From NCBI GenBank assembly GCA_005888515.1, contig VAZR01000219.1, forward strand, positions 1-5,484: 5,484 nt of DNA, given 5' to 3'. Within the stretch, counting starts at the first letter, position 1; the number at the start of each line of letters is the position of its first letter. The stretch comes from Alphaproteobacteria bacterium (lineage in GTDB: Bacteria; Pseudomonadota; Alphaproteobacteria; ATCC43930; CGMCC-115725). Position numbers and translations under genes: made by a program. The notes under the pieces were generated by a model. It did no database searches. It was not told the origin of the DNA and saw only the letters and a list, made by a program, of their open reading frames with translations. This document shows, in pieces, positions 1 through 5,456 of this stretch.

Positions 1-1106
1 CGGCCGACCCCGCGATAGGGGCCGAGCGGCGTCTTGTTGGTCGCGACCGTATAGGTGCGGGCGCGGTAGTTCGCGATCGTGTAAGGACCGGGCAGGGCGC
101 GGCCCGCCATGTTGGCTTCCTGGTACGGCCCCTGCGGCCACAGCCCATAGGCGCCGGCATCGACGATGATCTCGGTGTCGACCCCGAGCACCTTGCCCTG
201 CCGGTCGGCATAGGCGGTGACCTTGTAATGATGGTCGCGGGTATGGGCGCAGGTCAGCAGATGCTCGCTGCGGTCCTCGATCCAGCGCACCGGGTGATCG
301 AGTTCGAGCGCCAGCGCCGCGAGGATGATCTCTTCCGGGTAAAGCCGCGCCTTCGGGCCGAACCCGCCGCCGACATCGGGCGCGACGACCCGGATGCGGC
401 GCTGCTCGATATCGAGGATTTCGCCGAGCGCGACGCGGATCGTATGCGGCGTCTGCGTCGAGGCATAGACCACCACCTCGTCGAGCCGGTGGTCGCGATA
501 GGCGAGCACGGCACGCCCCTCGAGTGGCGCGCCCGATTGCCGGTTCATGCGGTATTCGCGGGTGACCGTGATTTCGGCGGCGCGGGCTGCGGCTTCGATG
601 TCGCCGCCCTCGATCGTGCGTTCGAGGTAGAGGTTGTCGCCCCAGCTCTCATGGATCAGATGGCGGCTGCCGCGCCACACCTGCGGCGCATCGACCGCCG
701 CCTCCAGCACCTCGAAATCAATCTCGATGCTGTTGGCGAGGTCTTCCGCCTCGCCGCGGCTTGGTGCGATGCACACCGCAATTGCCTCGCCGACATAGCG
801 CACCTTGTCGGTCGCGAGCGGCGGCCAGGGCGGCGACTTGGCGCCGGCCGCCTGGTTGAAGACGCGGATCGGCTTAATCCGCGGCAGATCGGCGGCGGTG
901 AAGACGCGGCCCTTGGCTCCCGGCGGCACCGAGATCGAGCGAATACGAGCATGGGCGTGCGGACTGCGCAGAAACGCGACATCGCGAGTGCCCGGCAGGC
1001 GGATATCCGGCACGAACTCGCCGCGGCCGTCGAGATGCCGCGCATCCTCCCGCCGCAAGACCGAGGCGCCGATGCCGCGGTCCGTCGTGGTGTCAGCCGC
1101 CTTCAT
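1..1106 (-). CDS. Molybdopterin-binding large subunit of a xanthine dehydrogenase/CO dehydrogenase-family hydroxylase (partial, C-terminus beyond left edge)
   Basis: This is the catalytic molybdenum subunit (CoxL/CdhA type) of a cytoplasmic hydroxylase that inserts water-derived oxygen into its substrate and passes electrons to the small and medium subunits. About 368 complete codons are present, roughly half of the usual 760-800. Seen in the translation: an N-terminal lead-in typical of the family (GASVLRREDAR, 13-23; SPHAHARI, 48-55), the a/b hammerhead segment with RYVGEAIAV (103-111), the Mo-cofactor loop VGGGFG (245-250), PEE (257-259) and PYRGVGR (363-369) at the very edge. In form I CO dehydrogenase that last position reads AYRCSFR, with the Cys that binds copper. 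Its absence argues for a form II-like enzyme with an unknown organic substrate. The start ATG overlaps the stop of the small-subunit gene (ATGA) and has AGGGG 8 bases upstream. The family call is firm; the substrate is unknown. Confidence 0.95.
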   Translation of the reverse strand, partial: MKAADTTTDRGIGASVLRREDARHLDGRGEFVPDIRLPGTRDVAFLRSPHAHARIRSISVPPGAKGRVFTAADLPRIKPIRVFNQAAGAKSPPWPPLATDKVRYVGEAIAVCIAPSRGEAEDLANSIEIDFEVLEAAVDAPQVWRGSRHLIHESWGDNLYLERTIEGGDIEAAARAAEITVTREYRMNRQSGAPLEGRAVLAYRDHRLDEVVVYASTQTPHTIRVALGEILDIEQRRIRVVAPDVGGGFGPKARLYPEEIILAALALELDHPVRWIEDRSEHLLTCAHTRDHHYKVTAYADRQGKVLGVDTEIIVDAGAYGLWPQGPYQEANMAGRALPGPYTIANYRARTYTVATNKTPLGPYRGVG

Positions 1107-1585
1107 GCCGCTTTCCCCTGCGCGGCAACCGTCTGCGCCGCCTCGGCGATCGCGCTGACGATGTTGGTGTAGCCGGTACAGCGGCACAGATTGCCGGCGA
1201 GCCCGGCGCGGATCTCGGCCTCGGAGCCGGCGCGGCCGCGCTGGATCAGATCGCGCGCGCTGATCAGCATGCCGGGCGTGCAGAAGCCGCACTGCACCGC
1301 GTGCCGCCGGTGGAAGCTGTCGCGGAGCGCGGCGATGACCGGGTCGTCGCGCAAGCCTTCGAGCGAGTGGATCTGGCGGTCGTCGCAGGCCGCGGCCAGC
1401 ATCAGGCAGGCGCGCGCCGGCATGCCGTCAACGAGGACGGTACAGGCGCCGCACACGCCATGCTCGCAGCCGAGATGCGTCGCGGTCAGATTGTGCCGTT
1501 CGCGCAGCAGATCGGCGAGCGACAGGCGCGGCGCGACATCCTCGGCGAAATCGGCATCGTTGAGGCGAAAGCGGATCGCGGTCAT
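1103..1585 (-). CDS. [2Fe-2S] small subunit of the molybdenum hydroxylase (CoxS/XdhA-type)
   Basis: This 160-residue iron-sulfur subunit relays electrons from the molybdenum site to FAD. All eight cluster ligands are visible. The N-terminal plant-ferredoxin-type cluster uses C40, C45, C48 and C60 (GCEHGVCGAC then C). The C-terminal helical domain uses C99, C102, C134 and C136 (QCGFCTPGM and LCRCTGY). The length is normal for the family (150-170). The frame is open upstream to 2053, but the start was placed at ATG 1585 because the protein then begins MTAIRFRLND as family members do, a GGAGG lies 7 bases upstream, and the ATG overlaps the stop of the FAD-subunit gene (ATGA). Its own stop overlaps the start of the large subunit in the same way. 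No twin-arginine or other signal is seen, so it is cytoplasmic. Confidence 0.97.
   Translation of the reverse strand: MTAIRFRLNDADFAEDVAPRLSLADLLRERHNLTATHLGCEHGVCGACTVLVDGMPARACLMLAAACDDRQIHSLEGLRDDPVIAALRDSFHRRHAVQCGFCTPGMLISARDLIQRGRAGSEAEIRAGLAGNLCRCTGYTNIVSAIAEAAQTVAAQGKAA
1115..1119 (-). promoter_or_regulatory. Ribosome binding site AGGGG for the large subunit
   Basis: The minus strand reads AGGGG (followed by AAA), 8 bases before ATG 1106 and inside the end of the small-subunit gene. It supports this ATG as the start of the large subunit. Confidence 0.65.
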
Positions 1586-2424
1586 GCGGCGGCCTCCGTC
1601 GCCTGTGTCAGGGCGCGCAATGCGGCCGTGGCGTGAAGGCTGTGCCGGAACGCATCGAACTGCCGGTCGGCGGCGCGTGCCAGATCGGCGGCGACGGCTT
1701 CGCGCGCCGCTGCAGGCTCCGCTCTGCCGCGGCCACACAGCCGCGAGGTGGCCTCGAGGATCAGCGGCGGTCCATCGGTGGCGCCGAGCACGACCCGGGC
1801 ATAACCGCGCGCCGGGTCGCGCACCGCGACCACCAGCGACAATGCGAACTCGCCCGATTTGCGCGCCAGCTTGACGTAACCCCAGCGCGCTTCGGGCGAC
1901 AGCTTCGGGACCCAGATCGCGGTCAGGATCTCGCCGGCGGCAAGCCGCGTCTCGTAGATCCCGGTCACGAAATCCCGGCAGGCGACCGCCTTCTTGCCGT
2001 TCCACCCCTCGATGATGGCGGTGGCGTCGAGCGCGGCGAGAACGCATGGCCATTCCGCCGCCGGATCGGCCAATGCCAGGCTGCCGCCGATCGTCCCGCG
2101 ATTGCGCACCGCGCGGTAGGCAAGCGTCTCGGCGACCTTCGGCATCAGCCCGTTCGACGGGTCCGGGCCGATGCGGTCCTCGATCATCGCATGCGTGACG
2201 CAGGCGCCGTAAAAGACCGTGCTGTCCTCTTCGGTCGCCGATCCGAGATCGGGCAGGCGCGCGATATCGACGAGCAATCCCGGCGAGGCGACCCGCAAAT
2301 TCATCATCGCGACGAGCGACTGGCCGCCGGCGATGACCCGCGCATCGACATTGGGGCGCGCCAGCAATTCGAGCGCCTCCGACAGGCTGCGCGGCCTCGC
2401 GTAGTCGAATGCGGCGGGCTTCAT
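1582..2424 (-). CDS. FAD-binding medium subunit of the molybdenum hydroxylase (CoxM-type)
   Basis: This 280-residue protein binds FAD and takes electrons from the [2Fe-2S] subunit, handing them to an external acceptor. The two FAD signatures of the CoxM/XdhB family are present: AGGQS (32-36) and TIGGS (111-115, within RNRGTIGGSLALADP). The start MKPAAFDYARP and the length (about 280-300 usual) fit the family. The C-terminal domain is the CO dehydrogenase flavoprotein type (about 175-275), ending in a helix with FRHSLHATAALRAL. It is the first gene of the operon. No Shine-Dalgarno sequence is seen before the ATG at 2424, so the upstream gene may be read from a short or weak leader. The end of the gene overlaps the small-subunit start by 4 bases. 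Residue motifs are seen directly; the electron acceptor is unknown. Confidence 0.96.
   Translation of the reverse strand: MKPAAFDYARPRSLSEALELLARPNVDARVIAGGQSLVAMMNLRVASPGLLVDIARLPDLGSATEEDSTVFYGACVTHAMIEDRIGPDPSNGLMPKVAETLAYRAVRNRGTIGGSLALADPAAEWPCVLAALDATAIIEGWNGKKAVACRDFVTGIYETRLAAGEILTAIWVPKLSPEARWGYVKLARKSGEFALSLVVAVRDPARGYARVVLGATDGPPLILEATSRLCGRGRAEPAAAREAVAADLARAADRQFDAFRHSLHATAALRALTQATEAAA
1593..1597 (-). promoter_or_regulatory. Ribosome binding site GGAGG for the [2Fe-2S] subunit
   Basis: The minus strand reads GGAGG, 7 bases before ATG 1585, inside the end of the FAD-subunit gene. It decides the start of the small subunit within an open frame that runs 468 bases further upstream. 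Confidence 0.8.
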
Positions 2425-2458
2425 GACGTCAGCATGACCCGGCGCACGCCGCAGGACA

Positions 2459-2508
2459 ATACCGATCGATCCTGAGGAGGTTGCCTTGACAGCGCGCGAT
2501 ACCGCTCG
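2459..2508 (+). repeat. Direct repeat ATACCG(A/C)TCG, copies 40 bp apart
   Basis: The words ATACCGATCG (2459-2468) and ATACCGCTCG (2499-2508) match at 9 of 10 bases, with partial similarity beyond. The second copy sits in the spacer of the plus-strand promoter and the first lies 40 bp upstream, about four helical turns. A further TACCG is at 2510-2514. This could be a pair of operator sites, but no regulator is encoded in the window and chance is possible. Confidence 0.3.
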
Positions 2509-2515
2509 CTACCGT
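2486..2515 (+). promoter_or_regulatory. Sigma-70-like promoter for the small ORF-carbamoyltransferase-SGNH operon
   Basis: A perfect TTGACA (2486-2491, preceded by C as in the alphaproteobacterial CTTGAC form) is followed by a 17-base spacer to CTACCG (2509-2514), or 18 to TACCGT (2510-2515). The -10 box is only a partial match. Transcription would begin near 2521, leaving about 25 bases before ATG 2546 with no Shine-Dalgarno sequence. The TTG of this -35 box could instead be a start codon, as described for the overlapping short ORF. Confidence 0.5.
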
Positions 2516-2545
2516 TTTCGCCCCGCCATGCCGGTTTGCCGCTGA
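2486..2545 (+). CDS. Possible 19-residue leader ORF (TTG start)
   Basis: From TTG 2486 the frame reads 19 codons, rich in Arg (ending AMPVCR), then TGA at 2543-2545, which directly abuts ATG 2546 of the 52-residue gene in the same frame. A perfect AGGAGG (2475-2480) lies 5 bases upstream, the best ribosome site on the plus strand here. An internal ATG at 2528 would give only five codons. If translated, the ORF could couple initiation of the next gene, which has no ribosome site of its own. Against it, the TTG is also part of a good -35 box, and a transcript started from that promoter would lack both AGGAGG and TTG. No homologue is recognised. Confidence 0.25.
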   Translation: MTARDTARYRFRPAMPVCR

Positions 2546-2704
2546 ATGAGCGTGATCCTGTTGTTTCTGATTGTCGCAGCCTCTGTCGCCGCATTCATGC
2601 TGTTCGCACGCCGATTGCTGCTGGCATGGTATCTGCGCGAGCTCCGCGGTCTCGATGTCCCGCCGGCTCCGGACGACGCGATCATCACCTACCCGCTCGC
2701 GTAA
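2546..2704 (+). CDS. Small single-pass membrane protein, 52 residues, function unknown
   Basis: The protein has one strongly hydrophobic segment (about residues 3-20, VILLFLIVAASVAAFMLF), followed by ARR, then an amphipathic stretch (LLLAWYLRELRG) and a Pro/Asp-rich tail (DVPPAPDDAIITYPLA). By the positive-inside rule the C-terminus should lie in the cytoplasm. Most third codon positions are G or C, as in the neighbours, which supports real coding. It is the first convincing gene of the plus-strand operon. The carbamoyltransferase gene starts 128 bases beyond its stop, with another small ORF between. Small membrane proteins beside carbamoyltransferase genes are known, for example sxtJ and sxtK beside sxtI, but this sequence does not clearly resemble either. 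No Shine-Dalgarno sequence precedes ATG 2546. The function is not recognised; a membrane anchor or partner for the two enzymes is a guess. Confidence 0.65.
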   Translation: MSVILLFLIVAASVAAFMLFARRLLLAWYLRELRGLDVPPAPDDAIITYPLA

Positions 2705-2714
2705 CAGGGCTGCG

Positions 2715-2831
2715 GTGTCGCTGCGGCAGTATCGCCTGCATCTGATCTACTGGCTGCTCGCGCCATTGAAGCTGGCGCGCCGGTGGCGCCGGCGCCGGTC
2801 GGGATGGATTGCCGCGGATGGCGAGCGCTGA
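2715..2831 (+). CDS. Small Arg-rich peptide, 38 residues, GTG start, function unknown
   Basis: The peptide begins at GTG with AGGG (2706-2709) 5 bases upstream. It has a short hydrophobic stretch (about 8-20, LHLIYWLLAPLKL), then a basic patch ARRWRRRR (21-28) and the tail GWIAADGER. This looks like a membrane-surface or short membrane helix with a cytoplasmic basic flank. About 84 percent of third positions are G or C, in line with the genome. Its TGA ends one base before the ATG of the carbamoyltransferase, so its translation may drive that of the enzyme. The frame is open back to 2571, overlapping the 52-residue gene, but the overlapped part has the character of an out-of-frame reading (Ser, Cys and Arg rich). 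No family is recognised. It might instead be only a coupling leader. Confidence 0.45.
   Translation: MSLRQYRLHLIYWLLAPLKLARRWRRRRSGWIAADGER
2785..2796. repeat. 12-bp perfect GC palindrome GGCGCCGGCGCC
   Basis: The palindrome lies within the Arg-rich part of the 38-residue ORF, 36 bases before the carbamoyltransferase start, in a very GC-rich run (2774-2800). It could fold in the mRNA and affect coupling, or simply reflect Arg and Ala codons. Confidence 0.3.
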
Positions 2832-2832
2832 C

Positions 2833-4521
2833 ATGCTGGCGATGGGGATCTCGTGTTATTACCACGACAGCGCCGTCGCGGTGCTCGATGAACACGACGT
2901 AAAATTCGCCATCCACGAAGAGCGGCTGAGCCGGGTTAAGCACGACGCTCGGTTTCCGGTCCTGGCGATTGGGCATGCGCTCGCATTCTGCGGGATCGGC
3001 ATCAACGACGTTGACCGGATCGTGTTTTACGAGGACCCCGCGCTGAAACTGCGCCGGTTGTGGGATCAGGTGATCGACGGCTGGCCGCGGTCGCGCCGCA
3101 TGTTCACAGAGGACATTCCGCGCTTCGTTCACCACAAGCTGCCGATTGACGCGCAAATCCGCGAGCATCTTGGCTTCCGCGGGGCGATCGAACACTCCGG
3201 GCATCACCGCTCGCACGCTGCCTCGGCATTTTTTACCTCGCCCTTCGAGCGCGCGATCGTTGTGACGCTCGACGGGGTCGGGGAATACGAGACCGCCACC
3301 GTTCATCTCGGCGAAGGCAACCGGCTGACGAAGCTGCGCTCGATCCATTTCCCGCATTCGCTCGGTCTGTTCTACTCCGTCTTCACCGATTACCTCGGCT
3401 TCGAAGTTAACGAAGGCGAATACAAGGTCATGGGCTTGGCGCCGTACGGCCGCCCGGGCCACATCGACAAACTGATCGGTCCGATCCTGCAGCTGCGGCA
3501 AGACGGCGCCTTCTCGATCAATCAGCGGTTTGTCGACTTCTGCTCGCACCAGCGGCATTATGCCCCAAGCCTGGTCGAGCACCTTGGCATCGCGCCGCGC
3601 GAGCCGGGCGGAGCCATTACCGAACAGCATCATGACCTTGCCGCTTCGGTGCAGCGGGCGCTGGAACTGGCACTCGCAAATCTGCTGCCGCCCTTGATCC
3701 GCGAGTATGGAACGCGCGATTTTTGCTTCGCCGGTGGTGTCGCGCTCAATTGCACGGCGAATTCGCGAATGGTCCGCGAACTCGGAATTCGGTCCTGGAT
3801 CCAGCCGGCCGCCGGCGATGCCGGCGGCGCGATGGGCGGGGCGCTGCAATCGGTGATGCGGCAATACGAGGGCGCGTCCTGCCGGCGGCACAAGCTGTCG
3901 CCCTATCTCGGCTTGGCGTATTCCGAGCCGGTGATCAGAGCCTCATTGGAGCTGAGCCGGATCGGCTTTCGGCAATGCGCCGCGATTGCCGAGGAGATCG
4001 CGGATCGACTCGCGGCAGGCCAAGTGGTGGCGATCCTGCAGGGCCGCGACGAATGGGGCCCGCGGGCGCTTGGTGCACGCTCGATCCTGGCCGATCCGCG
4101 CCCCGCCGAGATGCGCGACCGGCTTAATGCGAAGATCAAATTTCGCGAGCAATTCCGCCCGTTCGCCCCGGTCGTCAAACAGCAGGCTTACGGCGAGTGG
4201 TTCGAGACGCTGGGCATGACGGAAAGCCCCTTCATGCTCTACACGCACAAAGCCCTGCGTCCCGAATTGACGGCGGCCGTCACCCATGTCGACGGCACCA
4301 GCCGGGTGCAGACTGTATCGGCCGAGCAAAACCCGTATCTCTACCGCATCCTCGACGCGTTTGAGCGCCGCACCGGGGTGCCGGTGCTGATCAATACCTC
4401 ATTCAACCTGCGCGGGGAGCCGATCGTTTCGAGCCCGTCCGATGCGCTGCAAACGTTTTTTGCCTCGGGCATCGATACCCTCGCGATCGAGGATTTTCTG
4501 GTCGACAAAGAGCCGGCGTGA
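2833..4521 (+). CDS. O-carbamoyltransferase, NodU/CmcH/TobZ family
   Basis: This family uses carbamoyl phosphate and ATP to form carbamoyl-adenylate, then transfers the carbamoyl group to a hydroxyl of an acceptor such as a Nod factor, antibiotic or toxin. The 562 residues match the usual length (about 550-610). The Kae1-like domain (about 1-340) shows the start MGISCYYHDSA, likely metal ligands H124 and H128 (HHRSHAASAFF) and D147 (TLDGVGE), then EGEYKVMGLAPYG (194-206), FAGGVALNCTAN (299-310) and D329 in AGDAGGAMGG. The C-terminal carbamoyltransferase domain (about 355-560) shows GRDEWGPRALGARSILADPR (404-423), FREQFRPFAPVV (437-448) and VPVLINTSFNLRGEP (517-531). ATG 2833 was chosen because family members start just before GIS and the preceding ORF ends one base earlier; ATG 2818 or 2842 are alternatives. 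It is cytoplasmic, with no signal peptide. It looks intact; the acceptor is unknown. Confidence 0.95.
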   Translation: MLAMGISCYYHDSAVAVLDEHDVKFAIHEERLSRVKHDARFPVLAIGHALAFCGIGINDVDRIVFYEDPALKLRRLWDQVIDGWPRSRRMFTEDIPRFVHHKLPIDAQIREHLGFRGAIEHSGHHRSHAASAFFTSPFERAIVVTLDGVGEYETATVHLGEGNRLTKLRSIHFPHSLGLFYSVFTDYLGFEVNEGEYKVMGLAPYGRPGHIDKLIGPILQLRQDGAFSINQRFVDFCSHQRHYAPSLVEHLGIAPREPGGAITEQHHDLAASVQRALELALANLLPPLIREYGTRDFCFAGGVALNCTANSRMVRELGIRSWIQPAAGDAGGAMGGALQSVMRQYEGASCRRHKLSPYLGLAYSEPVIRASLELSRIGFRQCAAIAEEIADRLAAGQVVAILQGRDEWGPRALGARSILADPRPAEMRDRLNAKIKFREQFRPFAPVVKQQAYGEWFETLGMTESPFMLYTHKALRPELTAAVTHVDGTSRVQTVSAEQNPYLYRILDAFERRTGVPVLINTSFNLRGEPIVSSPSDALQTFFASGIDTLAIEDFLVDKEPA

Positions 4522-5441
4522 TGAGCATTGATCCGGCCGCTCCGCTCAAAACCGTGCACCTGGTCCCGGAAGATTCGGCGATCAAGCGGCTCTGCTTCGA
4601 CGAGGCGACCAGAACATTGCGGCCGAACCTTGTCCTGGTCGATCGCCAGGGAGCCGTTGTTTTTGAAATCAACGAGCTTGGACTGAAAGGCGACTCCCGC
4701 GACCAGACCCGGAAATTGGTGGTGGTGTGGGGCGACTCGGTGGTGTTCGGGGTTCGCCGGAGTTGGCCGTGCCTGCTCGATGCCCTCGCTTGCGGGTACC
4801 AGTTTCTGAACGGCGGCATCGAGGCCGATCCCTATGGCAACATTCTGCGCCGCGCCGCTGGATTCAATCGGTCGCATTCGGTTGCATTGAACCTGGTGAT
4901 GCTCGGCTGGCATCCATGGCGGTTGCCCTCGACACTGGCGCCGCGGCAGGCCGGTCCAGGTTTGTTACAGCGCCTCCGTCTACGGCGCACGGCAAGAACC
5001 CTGCGCAGGAACGGCGCGAGCGATCCAGACCTGTGGCCGGTGCATCAGCAGCTTCGCGACGAGCTCAACGCTTTCCTGCAAACCGTGCCGAACACGGTGC
5101 TCGTCACGATGCCGACTGCGCTCAACCGCGGCATCCTCGACCGTGACCTGTCATCGTGGTTTCGGGGCGGCGACCGCGACGCGGTGTTCACCTTCGCCGG
5201 CGATCTCCCTTATTCGGTTGAAGTGCAGCGCCACATGTTCGAGCACATCACCGAGCGCAACGCGATCGTGCGCGAGGTGGCGCAGGCGACCGGTCATCCC
5301 CTCGTCGATCTTGCCACCGTGTTCGACACTGCGCGGCTCACCGATTTCCGCGAGGATTTTTTCGACGTGCTGCACCTGCGGCCGCGCGCCTATCCAAAGA
5401 CAGCCGCCGCGATCCACGCCGGCATCAAGGATCTGTTGTAA
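4521..5441 (+). CDS. SGNH/GDSL-type hydrolase-like protein with altered block III
   Basis: This 306-residue protein looks like an SGNH-fold esterase or acyltransferase that probably acts on the same product as the carbamoyltransferase. A lead-in RPNLVLV...NELGLKG (34-57), common before such domains, is followed by block I VVVWGDSVVFG (67-77, Ser73 as nucleophile), block II NGG (97-99) and block V D282-V-L-H285. Where the family normally has GxND, this protein has LGWHPW (128-133), so the oxyanion Asn is missing. An Arg-rich insert follows (about 151-163). No signal peptide or membrane segment is seen, so it is probably cytoplasmic. The ATG overlaps the carbamoyltransferase stop by one base (TGATG), with AAAGAG 8 bases upstream; GTG 4518 would be a start giving one extra residue. 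It is the last gene of the operon. The fold call is fairly sure; hydrolytic activity is not. Confidence 0.8.
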   Translation: MSIDPAAPLKTVHLVPEDSAIKRLCFDEATRTLRPNLVLVDRQGAVVFEINELGLKGDSRDQTRKLVVVWGDSVVFGVRRSWPCLLDALACGYQFLNGGIEADPYGNILRRAAGFNRSHSVALNLVMLGWHPWRLPSTLAPRQAGPGLLQRLRLRRTARTLRRNGASDPDLWPVHQQLRDELNAFLQTVPNTVLVTMPTALNRGILDRDLSSWFRGGDRDAVFTFAGDLPYSVEVQRHMFEHITERNAIVREVAQATGHPLVDLATVFDTARLTDFREDFFDVLHLRPRAYPKTAAAIHAGIKDLL

Positions 5442-5456
5442 CGAGCTCTCCGCGCG

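Larger units (their letters stand above)
2425..2545. other. Divergent intergenic region between the two operons
   Basis: This 121-bp region must hold the control signals of both operons. It contains a plus-strand promoter candidate, a spaced direct repeat, the 8-bp palindromes TGACGTCA (2424-2431, covering one base of the FAD-subunit start) and GATCGATC (2464-2471), and an AGGAGG at 2475-2480. For the minus strand, the only -10-like word is TATTGT (complement of 2456-2461), and no -35 box at a normal distance was found. Confidence 0.6.

Noticed and set aside
228..1172. 314-codon plus-strand frame opposite the large subunit
   Set aside because: The minus strand encodes a continuous, motif-bearing molybdopterin subunit here; the plus-strand product has no recognisable domain.
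1586..2053. N-terminal extension of the [2Fe-2S] subunit up to 2053
   Set aside because: The extra residues are Arg-rich and unlike any ferredoxin-type subunit; ATG 1585 has a good ribosome site, the ATGA overlap and a family-typical start.
2425..2461. Promoter for the minus-strand operon at TATTGT (complement of 2456-2461)
   Set aside because: The -10-like word matches 4 of 6 bases, but no -35-like word lies 16-18 bases upstream; the closest (CTGTCA) is 25 away.
1633..2475. 280-codon plus-strand frame opposite the FAD subunit
   Set aside because: It mirrors a gene with clear FAD motifs; its composition (Arg, Gly, Asp, His rich) is that of an antisense shadow.
2571..2714. Upstream extension of the 38-residue ORF to an 86-residue protein
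   Set aside because: The added part overlaps the 52-residue membrane protein out of frame and is rich in Ser, Cys, His and Arg, typical of a wrong-frame reading; GTG 2715 has its own AGGG.
2809..2832. Longer start of the carbamoyltransferase at TTG 2809 or ATG 2818
   Set aside because: Family members begin just before the GIS...HDSA strand; the extension would overlap the preceding small ORF and has no better ribosome site. It is not fully excluded.
2689..3891. 400-codon open frame on the minus strand opposite the carbamoyltransferase
   Set aside because: The opposite strand has unmistakable carbamoyltransferase motifs through the whole stretch; the minus-strand translation shows no domain and is rich in Arg, Pro and Ala, as expected for an antisense frame in GC-rich DNA.
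5442..5456. Terminator after the SGNH gene
   Set aside because: Only a 6-bp GAGCTC palindrome is present, with no stem-loop and no T run.
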